DNA of 64,000 nucleotides from Nitrospinaceae bacterium. Its GTDB lineage: Bacteria; Nitrospinota; Nitrospinia; Nitrospinales; Nitrospinaceae. A program made the position numbers and the translations under genes. The notes beneath the pieces are model-generated. The model worked only from the letters and a program-made list of their open reading frames with translations, had not been told where the DNA came from and did no database searches. This document shows positions 25,723 through 34,631 of this stretch, piece by piece. The number at the start of each line of letters is the position of its first letter. Position 1 is the stretch's first letter. The stretch lies in assembly GCA_028278405.1 (NCBI GenBank), contig JANQEK010000005.1:1-64000 (forward strand), read 5' to 3'.

Positions 25723-27045
25723 TCAGGCGGTTTCCCGCATTGATTTCAAGTAACTGAGTTCTTCGGGAATGCTTTTATCTTCGCAATAATTGTGGTCGGC
25801 CAGGATTTTCAGGTCATCCAGAACACGCTGATCTCCCTCAAACACAACCTTCTGATAGCCTTTATCCGCCACCGCGCCGCCTGCCTGAAGTAGACTCATT
25901 ACAGAACGGGCATTGAATTTTTCACCATCCACCAGGAGAAAAGCATCAGCGTCATAGTTGCGTACAATCAGAGAAATATAGGTCGATGGACGGGCATGAA
26001 ATCCCAAAGGAGTGGGAATAGGCAGTTCATAGCGAACTGTCTTAACAAAATTTTTCAACAATTCTTTGCCAAGTAAATCCCCTTCGCGGATATAAAATAT
26101 ACAGTTCTTAAACCAGAAATTCACGATCTGGTTTAACAACTCGTCTTTGTTCACCAGCGTGGAGATAATACGCTTGCACTCCCCCTGACGGATCTCATCC
26201 TCATGCCGTTCATAAAAATGAGTCAGCCAAATAGTGACCTCCAGTAAATGGAGCGGCATTGAAATATATCCGCGAAAAGTTTTCAGTTCCTCGTATCTTT
26301 TCTGAATAGATGTTCCCTTGATATAGGTATCAAACTCGGATTGGACGCTATGAACCAAACTCATGACCATACGAGCTTTTTTTTCGTCGATGACTTCCGG
26401 AACTATTCTTTTGAGGTCCCCCTCTTTCTGTTGAACCCGCGCATTGATCTCTTCCATCATGCTAGCCACGTTGCTCATTTTTTGGAACATATCGATGATT
26501 CGTTCTTCATCCTCCTTGATCTGCTCATCCTCGGCATTTTTCGGAAGTTGTTTGTTCACTTCGACTTCTGAGAACTGGCTCGGGTCAACCGATTCTCGAG
26601 AGTAATTCAGATTATTCTTTTCGCCGGCACGAAGGCACTCCTGATACAGATTGAGTATGGACTGATTTAAAAAATCTGATGCGTCCTGAATTTCTACAAA
26701 AAATTTCTCTTTTTGCTCATCAGAATCTCTCAGATTGTAGAAAGGATAGCGGTCCACCAGATGTTTGAGGTAAAAACCGGCAATCACCAGGTTTCGTATC
26801 GACGCCACGTATTCAGTGAAAAAAGACCAGGTCTTGTTCTGTCGGGCGCCATGCTCATCCAGAAAACTTTCCAAAAGTTCCGCTTGTTGGATCAGGTTGG
26901 AATACCATTTGCGGTTGGCATCGCGTCTTTTGTCAGGGAGTGATGCAAACGAATTGAACGTTTTGAAAAACTGAGAGCCCGCTTTCTCCACCAAAGGAAG
27001 AAACTCGTCTTCAGAAATGATCTGGATGAGTGATTTAGGTTCCAA
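25723..27045 (-). CDS. Large unknown protein with C-terminal HPr domain
   Basis: A 440-aa cytosolic protein starting at TTG. Residues 1-335 are mostly helical, charged and unrecognised. Residues 339-440 are an HPr fold: PTPLGFHARPST holds the phosphorylatable histidine (residue 350) and ARSVMSLL places a serine at residue 381, exactly 31 residues later, the spacing of His15 and Ser46 in HPr. HPr carries phosphate from enzyme I to sugar-specific PTS proteins, and Ser46 is the HPr kinase target. No PTS enzyme or HPr kinase gene lies in the window. A regulatory phosphorelay role is an inference. Neighbours are an HNH endonuclease and a Nudix hydrolase on the same strand. Confidence 0.82.
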   Translation of the reverse strand: MEPKSLIQIISEDEFLPLVEKAGSQFFKTFNSFASLPDKRRDANRKWYSNLIQQAELLESFLDEHGARQNKTWSFFTEYVASIRNLVIAGFYLKHLVDRYPFYNLRDSDEQKEKFFVEIQDASDFLNQSILNLYQECLRAGEKNNLNYSRESVDPSQFSEVEVNKQLPKNAEDEQIKEDEERIIDMFQKMSNVASMMEEINARVQQKEGDLKRIVPEVIDEKKARMVMSLVHSVQSEFDTYIKGTSIQKRYEELKTFRGYISMPLHLLEVTIWLTHFYERHEDEIRQGECKRIISTLVNKDELLNQIVNFWFKNCIFYIREGDLLGKELLKNFVKTVRYELPIPTPLGFHARPSTYISLIVRNYDADAFLLVDGEKFNARSVMSLLQAGGAVADKGYQKVVFEGDQRVLDDLKILADHNYCEDKSIPEELSYLKSMRETA

Positions 27046-27093
27046 GGACGGATTCCATAATGATTCGGCCGGTCCAAACTGGCCGAAAGAGGT

Positions 27094-27636
27094 TTAATTC
27101 ATCGAGGTCCGGGCAACAAACGATTTGGGAAGATATTTCATCCAGCTATCCACATGAGAAGGAGGAGCGCCGGGAACGACCAGCTGATGGAAACTGAAAT
27201 TTGGACGCGAGGGTTTTTTGCCTAGCTTCATATTCGCTTCCCGGGCAGTTCTGCTTCCTTTCTTCATGTTACAGGGTTTGCAAGCCACCACCACATTCGT
27301 CCAGGTGGTTTTCCCGCCCCGAGATTTCGGAATGACGTGATCGACCGTCAAAGGGTGTTCCTTGTCACCGCAGTACTGACAGGTAAAATTATCCCTCCGC
27401 AATATATTCTTTTTGCTGAAAGACACATTTTTTCGCGTTTTGCGTTTGACCAGATTCAGCACACGAATTACGGTTGGCACTTTTAGCGACATCGAAGGAG
27501 ACCGAACCACATAACCATCACACTCGATTTGCTCGGCCCGGCCGCTCAGTACCATCACAAGCCCACGCTTGGCGCTGCAAAATTGCAAGGGCTCGTAAGA
27601 ATAATTGAGGATTAAAATTTTTAGAGAATTCAACAT
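27094..27636 (-). CDS. HNH endonuclease family protein
   Basis: A 180-aa protein. The HNH/zinc module spans residues about 80-130: CQYCGDKEHPLTVDHVIPKSRGGKTTWTNVVVACKPCNMKKGSR, with two CxxC pairs and the D-H-x-x-P catalytic histidine. The N-terminal part (ILILNYSYEPLQFCSAKRGLVMVLSGRAEQI) is the widespread bacterial version whose biological role is not known and which is found on chromosomes outside mobile elements. It precedes the HPr-domain gene by 48 bases. Confidence 0.92.
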   Translation of the reverse strand: MLNSLKILILNYSYEPLQFCSAKRGLVMVLSGRAEQIECDGYVVRSPSMSLKVPTVIRVLNLVKRKTRKNVSFSKKNILRRDNFTCQYCGDKEHPLTVDHVIPKSRGGKTTWTNVVVACKPCNMKKGSRTAREANMKLGKKPSRPNFSFHQLVVPGAPPSHVDSWMKYLPKSFVARTSMN

Positions 27637-27678
27637 GGCCGATCAATTCACAAAAGAATTGCGCGTTTTTGACAACAC

Positions 27679-27704
27679 AGAGTAAATCTTGTTGATTTTA
27701 CTCT
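27679..27704. repeat. Inverted repeat between FAD oxidase and HNH genes
   Basis: AGAGTAAA and TTTACTCT form an 8-bp perfect stem around a 10-base loop in the 136-base gap. It could end the FAD oxidase transcript, but no T-run follows the stem on either strand. Confidence 0.4.
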
Positions 27705-27772
27705 CTACCCCCCTTGACCGTCAACATCCTCGCTTTTTTCAAACATTACCGGAATAGGATTTAGCCCTTATT

Positions 27773-29191
27773 TTAAAAAAGGTTACCTGCCCCAAAGCGG
27801 CCCTGCGGATCCAAAGAATATTTGATTTCCTGCAATTCAGCCAGCGCCTGATCCCCGATCATTTTATGATAATACTCCTTTTTCAATTTGCCAACGCCGT
27901 GTTCCGCCGAAATCGTGCCTCCCCAATCGAAAATCTGATCAACCAATGTTGTATAGGTTTCCCTTGCCAAAGACATCTGCTTCGCATCCGGCAACAAATT
28001 GATATGCAGGTGGTTGTCCCCGATATGACCAAACATAACGAAGTCCAGACCGCTTGCCGTCAACGTATCCCGGTAAAAGTCCATCATCTTCCGGAAATGC
28101 TTGTCATCGACGGCCATATCGGTTCCCATCTTTACCCGTTTCAACCGGGAGTTTTCTTCGTTGATCATCAGGGGAAGCTCATGACGAAAATCGTAAAACT
28201 TTTCGATATCCTTTGGTCCCTGGGCAAACCAGGAATCATCCAGCAATACTTTCTCCTGTTCCAAAAATTCGTACCAGGCTTCAAGGCAAGAGTCGTATTC
28301 CGATTGATCAGCCACATCCTGTTCAAAAAATAAAGCCGCCTGTGCTTTTTCCGGGACATTGCCGAATTTTTGCTTCAAGCGCTGCAAAGAACGGCTATCA
28401 AAATATTCCAGGGAGCAGGGAGATATTTTTGGTTCCCTGGATCCTCTGATTTTCTCCAGCAAGTCCCAGCAGTCCTCTTCTTGTTCCAAGAATAAAATGC
28501 CGCTCAAAAATTCGGCAGGCGCTTTCACTAACTTCAGCGTACATTCGGTAAAAACACATAGAGTTCCATCCGAACCGATAAAAATATCCAACCAGTCCAT
28601 TCCCGGTTGAACAAAATAACCCGCTGCGTTTTTACACTCGGGGCTTTTAAAATTAACCGAAGGAAATTTAATCGTAGAGCCATCGTCCAACTGAAGCGGT
28701 TGCTCGATGGTCTCGCCTCTGCGAACCGAAGCCGTGCGTCCGTCGGACAACACAATAGTCGCCTCAAGAACAAACTGCCGTGTGGCTCCGTATTTGTAAC
28801 TGCGTGCGCCGGAAGCGTTCGTAGCCAGGGTTCCGCCGATGGAGGCCAACCATTCGGTCGGGTTTGGGGGATAAAACCATCCGCTGTTCTGCAAATGATT
28901 TTGAAGATCTTTCAGAGTAACGGCGGGTCCGACTCGAATAGTTCCGTCAATCACCGGTCCCAGAAAATTGAAGCGCTCCAGCGAAACCACAACGCCTTCC
29001 AGGGGAATACGCGAAGCGGTGAGTCCTGTCCCCGCCCCTGCCAGAGACACAGGTTGCTCGTTTTCCTTTAAAAAACCCACAAGTTCTTCCTGGGTTTCTG
29101 GAATGACAACCTCTTTTGCCCGCCCTTCGGAAAAATTCGACGCATCTTTGAGATAAGGAGCAATGGTTTCCGGATCGGTTTTTCTAAACAC
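27773..29191 (-). CDS. FAD-linked oxidase, GlcD/D-lactate dehydrogenase family
   Basis: A 472-aa flavoprotein with an N-terminal FAD_binding_4 domain (VSLAGAGTGLTASRIP, PPNPTEWLASIGGTLATNASGARSYKYGATR) and a C-terminal oxidase domain with the metal-site histidines in MFGHIGDNHLHINLLPD and the terminal GGTISAEHGVGKLKKEY. The family oxidises 2-hydroxyacids such as D-lactate, glycolate or D-2-hydroxyglutarate and passes electrons to quinone or electron-transfer flavoprotein. Substrate is not fixed by motif. It is the last gene of a three-gene set with a 54-aa membrane peptide and a VOC protein, 17 bases after the VOC stop. Confidence 0.93.
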   Translation of the reverse strand: MFRKTDPETIAPYLKDASNFSEGRAKEVVIPETQEELVGFLKENEQPVSLAGAGTGLTASRIPLEGVVVSLERFNFLGPVIDGTIRVGPAVTLKDLQNHLQNSGWFYPPNPTEWLASIGGTLATNASGARSYKYGATRQFVLEATIVLSDGRTASVRRGETIEQPLQLDDGSTIKFPSVNFKSPECKNAAGYFVQPGMDWLDIFIGSDGTLCVFTECTLKLVKAPAEFLSGILFLEQEEDCWDLLEKIRGSREPKISPCSLEYFDSRSLQRLKQKFGNVPEKAQAALFFEQDVADQSEYDSCLEAWYEFLEQEKVLLDDSWFAQGPKDIEKFYDFRHELPLMINEENSRLKRVKMGTDMAVDDKHFRKMMDFYRDTLTASGLDFVMFGHIGDNHLHINLLPDAKQMSLARETYTTLVDQIFDWGGTISAEHGVGKLKKEYYHKMIGDQALAELQEIKYSLDPQGRFGAGNLF

Positions 29192-29208
29192 GGTTCAAAA
29201 CCTCCCGG

Positions 29209-29802
29209 TTATCGTCGAGTGGATTCCATTAAGCCGTCAGCTTGTGGAGGCAGGAAACCCTCGTAACCGTGATGACGTTCGATCAACTCCAATACAGTGA
29301 ATACCTCACCATCCTTTATTTCCGGCTCGGTAAACACCTGACGCAAGTCGGTACCCGGATCACCAACCACCTGGCCGGCTACCTTGAATCCTCTTTTGCC
29401 AATCGCCTCAATGGCGGCATCGATCTCTTCAACCTGAATGGCAATATGATGGAAACATTGATCACCATGCGCCTTCACCCATTTGGGGATCAGGCTTTTT
29501 TCGCCTCGCTCACCCTCGTAGGCCTGGTCGATAAACAATGCCGGATATCCGGGTTTCCGGAACACTTTCGCCCACCAATGATCGAATTCCAAAATCCCGA
29601 TCTTTTCGTCAAAGCAGAAACCGAGATCGATGAATTGTCTGGACCGGGCATCGACATCCAGAGTCCGGACGGTGCAATGGTCCACCAGAGGCATCCATCC
29701 GGCACCGCATCGGGTCAATTGATCCGCAAAATCCGCTGCCGCCCGATTACCCTCGAGGAATCTATCGAGATAATCCTGCATCAACTGATCCAGCGCGTTC
29801 AT
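29209..29802 (-). CDS. VOC-fold protein (hydroxyphenylpyruvate dioxygenase/DUF1338-like)
   Basis: A 197-aa protein. The vicinal-oxygen-chelate features are PLVDHCTVRTLDVDARSRQFIDLGF, then CFHHIAIQVEEIDAAIEAIGKRGFKV and VFTVLELIERHHG, giving a plausible metal triad of two His (DHC and HHIAI) and one Glu (LELIER). DUF1338 enzymes (hydroxyglutarate synthase) turn 2-oxoadipate into D-2-hydroxyglutarate, and the next gene encodes a possible 2-hydroxyacid dehydrogenase, so a two-step pathway is conceivable; this is inference. The protein is shorter than typical DUF1338 members. Its ATG follows the stop of the 54-aa peptide by four bases. Confidence 0.72.
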   Translation of the reverse strand: MNALDQLMQDYLDRFLEGNRAAADFADQLTRCGAGWMPLVDHCTVRTLDVDARSRQFIDLGFCFDEKIGILEFDHWWAKVFRKPGYPALFIDQAYEGERGEKSLIPKWVKAHGDQCFHHIAIQVEEIDAAIEAIGKRGFKVAGQVVGDPGTDLRQVFTEPEIKDGEVFTVLELIERHHGYEGFLPPQADGLMESTRR

Positions 29803-29806
29803 TGCC

Positions 29807-29971
29807 TTACTCTTTGTCCTTATTTGCAGGGTTATCGGTGGAGTCGGTTTCCTGGTTCTTTTCGGGATTGCCTGAAGCCGGCCCCTGATGAATAAATCCG
29901 GCGTAGCGAAACATGACCACTATTAGGCTGATCAAAACCACGATTGCTATTACTATAATTATTAAGTCCAT
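29807..29971 (-). CDS. 54-aa single-pass membrane peptide
   Basis: Too short for the ORF track. The frame reads MDLIIIVIAIVVLISLIVVMFRYAGF followed by a hydrophilic, acidic and Asn-rich tail ending KDKE. It has one N-terminal transmembrane helix of about 20 residues and a cytoplasmic or periplasmic tail of about 30. AAGGA lies just before the ATG. The stop is four bases from the VOC gene start, supporting translational coupling. No family is recognised. It is the first gene of the minus-strand set opposite the MoxR gene. Confidence 0.72.
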   Translation of the reverse strand: MDLIIIVIAIVVLISLIVVMFRYAGFIHQGPASGNPEKNQETDSTDNPANKDKE

Positions 29972-30042
29972 AAATCCTTTACACCAACAGGTTTAACTGG
30001 CTATAGTTTACCACTGGGGAAGGAAACCACCAAGGTTCTTGA

Positions 30043-30075
30043 AAAGTATGCCTTTGGTTCAAACCCGCATACTTT
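30043..30075. repeat. Inverted repeat in the divergent region before the MoxR gene
   Basis: AAAGTATGC and GCATACTTT are perfect 9-bp arms separated by 15 bases, placed between the divergent 54-aa peptide and MoxR genes. It could be an operator or an RNA hairpin; the loop contains a tRNA T-arm-like GGTTCAAACCC but no tRNA. Confidence 0.5.
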
Positions 30076-30137
30076 CTCCTTCTTTCTTGCACCCTTTTTG
30101 AGCTTAACGTATGCTGGGTGGATATAAGGAGTCCGTA

Positions 30138-31103
30138 ATGAAAGACGATGTCAGAGGCAGTGAAATTCACAATCAAAAAGTCACCATTGGCGGAGTGCAA
30201 TTGACGCTCAGTCAGCCGGACAACAGCGAGGTCACCTGGATCGGCCAAAGCGAAATCCTCAAGCAAATCCTGGCCTGCTGGCTGGTGGTGGGAGAAAAAG
30301 ACCTGCCGCTGGCACCGCGCATCGTCGGTATGCCCGGTATCGGCAAAACGACGCTTGCCATGGTCGGAGCGCGTACCCGCAAACAACCGCTGTATATTTT
30401 CCAATGCACGGCTGATACCCGTCCGGAGGACTTACTGGTCACTCCGGTACTTTCCGAAGCGGGGACCATTTCCTATCATGCCTCGCCGTTAGTGACCGCC
30501 ATGATCCAGGGAGGCATCTGTATCCTGGACGAAGGCAACCGAATGAACGAAAAGAGCTGGGCTTCGTTGGCGCCTTTACTGGATCATCGACGCTATGTCG
30601 AATCCATTATTGCCGGTATTCAGGTACACGCTCACAAGGAATTCCGCGCTGCTGTTACCATGAATAGCGACGAATCCACATTTGAAATCCCGGATTACAT
30701 TCTTTCGCGCCTGCAACCCACGCTGCAATTGAAAATGCCTTCTCATCAGGACGAGCTCTCCATATTGAAGTATCATTTACCCTTCGCAGAAGAAGATTTG
30801 CTGAACATGACCGTCGAGTTCCTGCAACGCGCGCATCAACTGGATCTGGACTTTTCGCCGCGGGACGGCCTCCATATCCTGCAATACGCTCTCAAACGAA
30901 TGAGCCAGGATAAAGAGCACCCGCTTTCAAAAGACGAAGTCTGGCGGGAAGCGGTGGAAAAAGTCCTGGGTGAAGAGGCCCTAAACCTGGATGAATTGGC
31001 TGAAAAGAAAAAACGGGCGTTGGGCTCTGAGAATCTGCCGATGGGCCTGGGCGATTTTTTCTTTGACGAAGACAGCCCGCTGCATCCGGACTCCGACCGT
31101 TAG
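30138..31103 (+). CDS. MoxR-type AAA+ ATPase
   Basis: A 321-aa ATPase. The ATG at 30138 is chosen because AAGGAG lies six bases upstream; the track's ATG at 30111 has none. Walker A is [11 protein letters not shown], Walker [13 protein letters not shown], and [20 protein letters not shown] and [11 protein letters not shown] form the sensor region, all typical of the MoxR branch, followed by the C-terminal helical lid. MoxR ATPases are chaperone-like and usually help insert metals or assemble partner complexes with VWA-domain proteins. Here no VWA gene is present; the 608-aa gene follows 22 bases later and is the likely partner. Confidence 0.92.
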   Translation: MKDDVRGSEIHNQKVTIGGVQLTLSQPDNSEVTWIGQSEILKQILACWLVVGEKDLPLAPRIVGMPGIGKTTLAMVGARTRKQPLYIFQCTADTRPEDLLVTPVLSEAGTISYHASPLVTAMIQGGICILDEGNRMNEKSWASLAPLLDHRRYVESIIAGIQVHAHKEFRAAVTMNSDESTFEIPDYILSRLQPTLQLKMPSHQDELSILKYHLPFAEEDLLNMTVEFLQRAHQLDLDFSPRDGLHILQYALKRMSQDKEHPLSKDEVWREAVEKVLGEEALNLDELAEKKKRALGSENLPMGLGDFFFDEDSPLHPDSDR

Positions 31104-31125
31104 GCCCCCTCTTCCGGAGTTTTAA

Positions 31126-32952
31126 ATGGTGCATATTTTTGACCTCAGCGAAAAAGTGCAATTGCTTCCCGTGATTCATGGAAGCGGCAATTTTACGCGT
31201 GAAGTGCGCCAGAGAATTCTATCGTCAGGATGTGATTGCCTGGCCGTCTGCCTGCCACCCGAATTTCAAACCACCGTCGAAGAAGGTATTCAAAAACTGC
31301 CCTACATCTCCGTCAGCGCGCTGGAGGAATCGGAAGGAACCCTGAATTATGTTCCCATCGATCCCGTACAGCCTGTCATCATGGCGCTTCGGATTGCTCA
31401 ACAGGAGTGTATTCCACAAAAGTTCATTGATCTCAGCGTTCCTGAGTATGAAACACGCCACATGGATTTCCCTGATTCTTTTGCTTTGCGTGAACTCTCT
31501 CTGGAAAAATTTGCCGTCTCCCTGTTACCATATATCAAACGTCCATCCTCTGACAGCCAGCACGATCAACGAGCGCGCTGGATGGCGTACCAGTTGCATC
31601 AATTGGAAATGGACTATTCGAAAGTCGTCCTGGTCTGCTCGGTCCTGGACTGGCCCTGGATCAAACAGGCCTATGACGAGCGCACTCCATATCCCAAGGC
31701 CAACCCGCCGGTGGACCATCCCGCATTATACGGATTGGAACCCGCAACCTTGTTTTTTGCTTTGAGTGAGTTCCCTTACATCACCTACCTGTACGAGAAA
31801 AACCGGCAGGAACTGAAATCGGATCGTGGTGTTGCCATTGATGGCGTTAAAGAAATCATGCTGAAAGCACGAGAGAGATTTCTGGCCAAGCATAAGGTCC
31901 GCTACCATAATCTGACATCGCAAACCTTTCAAACCTATCTGCAATACGTACGCAATCTCACGCTCATGGAGCGCCGCCTCACCCCCGATCTATACACCCT
32001 GGCGGTTTCCGCCAAACAGATCGGCGGGGACGCTTATGCCATTGCGTTGATGGAGGCCGCCCGGGATTATCCGTTTCAGAAAAATGAATCGGGCATGGAC
32101 ACGCTGACTCTGGGTATTGATCAGGCGGTTGTCGATGATGATCAGGTTCTCAATATGAAGAACCGATTGAACGAAACCCAATTTGAATGGCGGACTTTGG
32201 ATTTGAAACCCAACCCCGAACAATTCAAACAGGAGCAATGGAAATACACCTGGAACCCCTATGGCCAATGTTCGTGGTCACCAGAGGACGAGAAAATCGA
32301 AAACCTGAACACACATGTCCGCGAGCAAACCAAACTCCTGCTGTCCAACGATCTGGCCCGCACCGAAAAATTCACCTCATCCGTCAAAGATGGTATCGAT
32401 ATCCGGGACACGCTCCGCAACTGGCACACCGGTGATATTTACGTCAAAGAGATCCCTCCCTCACGGGGAACCATTGAAGTGGTGGTCATGTTATTTGAAA
32501 TGGAGCCCCAACCGGACCGCTACACCTGGCGTCAAACCTGGTTCGCTGAACACAAGGAAGAATCCACACTATGCTTTTTTGCAACAAACTATATGGACAA
32601 CATGATCGGTCCCGGCATCGGTCAGGCAACCTACGGCGGATGCATGATGATTTTCCCACCGCGACCGATCATCAACATCTGGGAGGATCCCCGCATGCTC
32701 ATGGGCGAAACGCTGGAGGAGAAACTTCTCGAAGCGGCATTTTTCCACTCCCGTGAAAAACATATCACCGTCGTTTCTCCGGGTCCGCCCCAGGCCGGTT
32801 GGCGACGCATGGCACGCCAATACAAAAAGCGGATCATTCATATTCCCCTCAAGCGATTTTCCGTTCAGACCATTGAAAAAGTCCGCCAATTTCACGTGCT
32901 CAACGGCAAACACATCCGCTCCTTCGCGACCCGTTTCATTCAGGATATTTAA
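31126..32952 (+). CDS. Large unrecognised partner of the MoxR ATPase (TraB/EreA-like N-terminus)
   Basis: A 608-aa soluble protein with GGAG six bases before its ATG. The first 215 residues (LLPVIHGSGNFTREVRQRILSSGCDCLAVCLPPEFQ, YVPIDPVQPVIMALR, FIDLSVPEYE and RARWMAYQLHQLEMDYSKVVLVCSVLDWPWIKQAY) follow the pattern of TraB/EreA/ChaN-like proteins: a predicted His-Gly start, an identity-of-responsibility segment and a family-type RxRxMA helix before a valine-rich strand. Residues 216-447 are helical and unknown. Residues 448-608 form another domain (EMEPQPDRYTWRQTWFAEHKEESTLCFFATNY, GPGIGQATYGGCMMIFPPRP, TVVSPGPPQAGWRRMARQYKKRIIHIPL). I cannot name the family with certainty, and the resemblance is by eye. 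Confidence 0.85.
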   Translation: MVHIFDLSEKVQLLPVIHGSGNFTREVRQRILSSGCDCLAVCLPPEFQTTVEEGIQKLPYISVSALEESEGTLNYVPIDPVQPVIMALRIAQQECIPQKFIDLSVPEYETRHMDFPDSFALRELSLEKFAVSLLPYIKRPSSDSQHDQRARWMAYQLHQLEMDYSKVVLVCSVLDWPWIKQAYDERTPYPKANPPVDHPALYGLEPATLFFALSEFPYITYLYEKNRQELKSDRGVAIDGVKEIMLKARERFLAKHKVRYHNLTSQTFQTYLQYVRNLTLMERRLTPDLYTLAVSAKQIGGDAYAIALMEAARDYPFQKNESGMDTLTLGIDQAVVDDDQVLNMKNRLNETQFEWRTLDLKPNPEQFKQEQWKYTWNPYGQCSWSPEDEKIENLNTHVREQTKLLLSNDLARTEKFTSSVKDGIDIRDTLRNWHTGDIYVKEIPPSRGTIEVVVMLFEMEPQPDRYTWRQTWFAEHKEESTLCFFATNYMDNMIGPGIGQATYGGCMMIFPPRPIINIWEDPRMLMGETLEEKLLEAAFFHSREKHITVVSPGPPQAGWRRMARQYKKRIIHIPLKRFSVQTIEKVRQFHVLNGKHIRSFATRFIQDI

Positions 32953-33031
32953 GCACCAACCCTCACAATCACTTGTTTCCAAGCACAATTTTTTTCTTCG
33001 TGCACTCGGATTCGTTCAACGTATATATTCC

Positions 33032-33059
33032 TTGCCATCAATTGAAAATCTCTTACACT
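33032..33059 (+). promoter_or_regulatory. Candidate promoter of the GT39-like gene
   Basis: TTGCCA, 16 bases and TACACT, ending 26 bases before the ATG at 33086. The boxes are imperfect. Confidence 0.35.
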
Positions 33060-33085
33060 AATTTTTAAAGGATAAACGAGCATTC

Positions 33086-34456
33086 ATGAACTCTTCACCC
33101 ACATTCACAGGCACATTGAAAAATCGTCTGATCCCCCTAGGGTTGCTCGCTATTCTTTCCCTGGCCTTTGGGTTAAGAGTTCATACAGTATTAACCACCG
33201 AAGTCATTATTCCCTTAAGAGCGGATGCTGGAGAATATTTTCTATACGCCTACAATTTGAACCAATTTGAAACCTTTTCCAAATCCGACGTCGGATACAC
33301 TCAAAACAAACAACCGGAACCAGACGCCTATCGCACCCCGGGATACCCTCTTTTCCTGACCCTGTTCGTCGACGGCAAAGTTACAGGTAAGGTGATTACA
33401 CATATTCTGGTAGCTCAAGCATTCTTGAGTACTCTGGCGGTCTATCTGACCTTCTTGTTCTGCCGCAAAATATTTTCTGAACCGAAATCCCTGGCGGTCG
33501 CTTTATTAACCGCTATCAGCCCTCACCTGATAAACATCAACACCTATATATTGACCGAATCGCTGTTCTCATTTTTTGTGGTTCTATTTTTTTGGACTTT
33601 AAGCCGGATGAAGTCGACGGTAAACCTCAAAGCATTTCTCTGGTTGGGATTGATTTTGGGATTGGCCTCCCTGGTTCGGCCGGTGATCCAGTATTTTGTG
33701 GTACTCATGTGCTTTTTGTCTCTCTTCACCTTTGGCACGCGCAAAGGGGGACAGGCCAGTGCCGTTATGCTGGCAGGATTTTTTCTCATTTTTGGTCCAT
33801 GGATGGCTCGAAACCTGACGACGTTGGGAGTTCTTGCGGATGACCAAGTCAAATATTACAATCTCAAGTACGGTCTTTATCCGGGCTTGATGTACCAGGA
33901 CGACCCCAAGACTTTTGGATACCCTTACAAATACGATCCTCGTGCGACCGACGTAAAACCCCAGCTTGGATCCGTCCTGCAGGAAGCCGGAAGGCGCTTT
34001 AGCGAAGAACCGGTCCGTCATCTCAAATGGTATCTCTACCAAAAGGGAATCATGTACTGGTCCTGGCACATGGTGGTGGGTGCCGAAGAGCATATGATTT
34101 TCCCCGTCGCAAAATCACCCTACTTCAACAACCCATTATTCATCTTCACTTCGGAAGCGATGAAAATCCTTCACTGGCCCCTGGTTATTCTCGGTTTGTT
34201 GGGAACAGTTATTATTTGGATTCCCCGGTTCAACGGAGAATACACTGGAGAGCAATTGCTGTTCATCCGCACTCTGAGTCTGCTTCTGATTTACTTCACG
34301 GCTATTCATGTGATTACGTTTTCATTGCCTCGCTACGCTATTCCCATCCGACCCCTCCTTTACACGATGGCTTTCGTTCCGATGGTTCACCTTAAAGTTC
34401 TGATTCAAAGAAAATGGAAGCTTTCCCCTACCCTGCCTAAAACCACTTCAGCTTAA
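33086..34456 (+). CDS. ArnT/PMT-like membrane glycosyltransferase (GT39-type)
   Basis: A 456-aa protein with about nine to ten hydrophobic segments (first IPLGLLAILSLAFGLRV, then TKVITHILVAQAFLSTLAVYLTFLF, SLFSFFVVLFFWTL, LGLILGLASLVRP). The first loop holds an acidic motif (PLRADAGEYFLYAYNLNQF) where GT39/ArnT enzymes have their catalytic aspartate, and a YRTPGYPLFLTLF segment is typical of bacterial glycosyltransferase 39-like proteins. Such enzymes transfer a sugar from a polyprenyl-phosphate donor to protein or lipid on the periplasmic face. The sugar and acceptor are unknown. Confidence 0.8.
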   Translation: MNSSPTFTGTLKNRLIPLGLLAILSLAFGLRVHTVLTTEVIIPLRADAGEYFLYAYNLNQFETFSKSDVGYTQNKQPEPDAYRTPGYPLFLTLFVDGKVTGKVITHILVAQAFLSTLAVYLTFLFCRKIFSEPKSLAVALLTAISPHLININTYILTESLFSFFVVLFFWTLSRMKSTVNLKAFLWLGLILGLASLVRPVIQYFVVLMCFLSLFTFGTRKGGQASAVMLAGFFLIFGPWMARNLTTLGVLADDQVKYYNLKYGLYPGLMYQDDPKTFGYPYKYDPRATDVKPQLGSVLQEAGRRFSEEPVRHLKWYLYQKGIMYWSWHMVVGAEEHMIFPVAKSPYFNNPLFIFTSEAMKILHWPLVILGLLGTVIIWIPRFNGEYTGEQLLFIRTLSLLLIYFTAIHVITFSLPRYAIPIRPLLYTMAFVPMVHLKVLIQRKWKLSPTLPKTTSA

Positions 34457-34631
34457 AACTAATTTTCAGGTTTTAATTTTTCAGAATTGCATTATGAGTT
34501 ATACTTTTATCCGATCGGGGTGGCGATTCAACCATGATCCCCCTTCCAGCATATTTGGATCCACGCAAAGCTGAAAATATCAAACCGAGCAACTTCCTTA
34601 ACTGCCGTCCTTTGTATATTCATTTATTCCT

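Noticed and set aside
30051-30067. tRNA T-arm-like GGTTCAAACCC
   Set aside because: Only two base pairs would flank the loop and no acceptor, D or anticodon arm is found around it; it is the loop of an inverted repeat.
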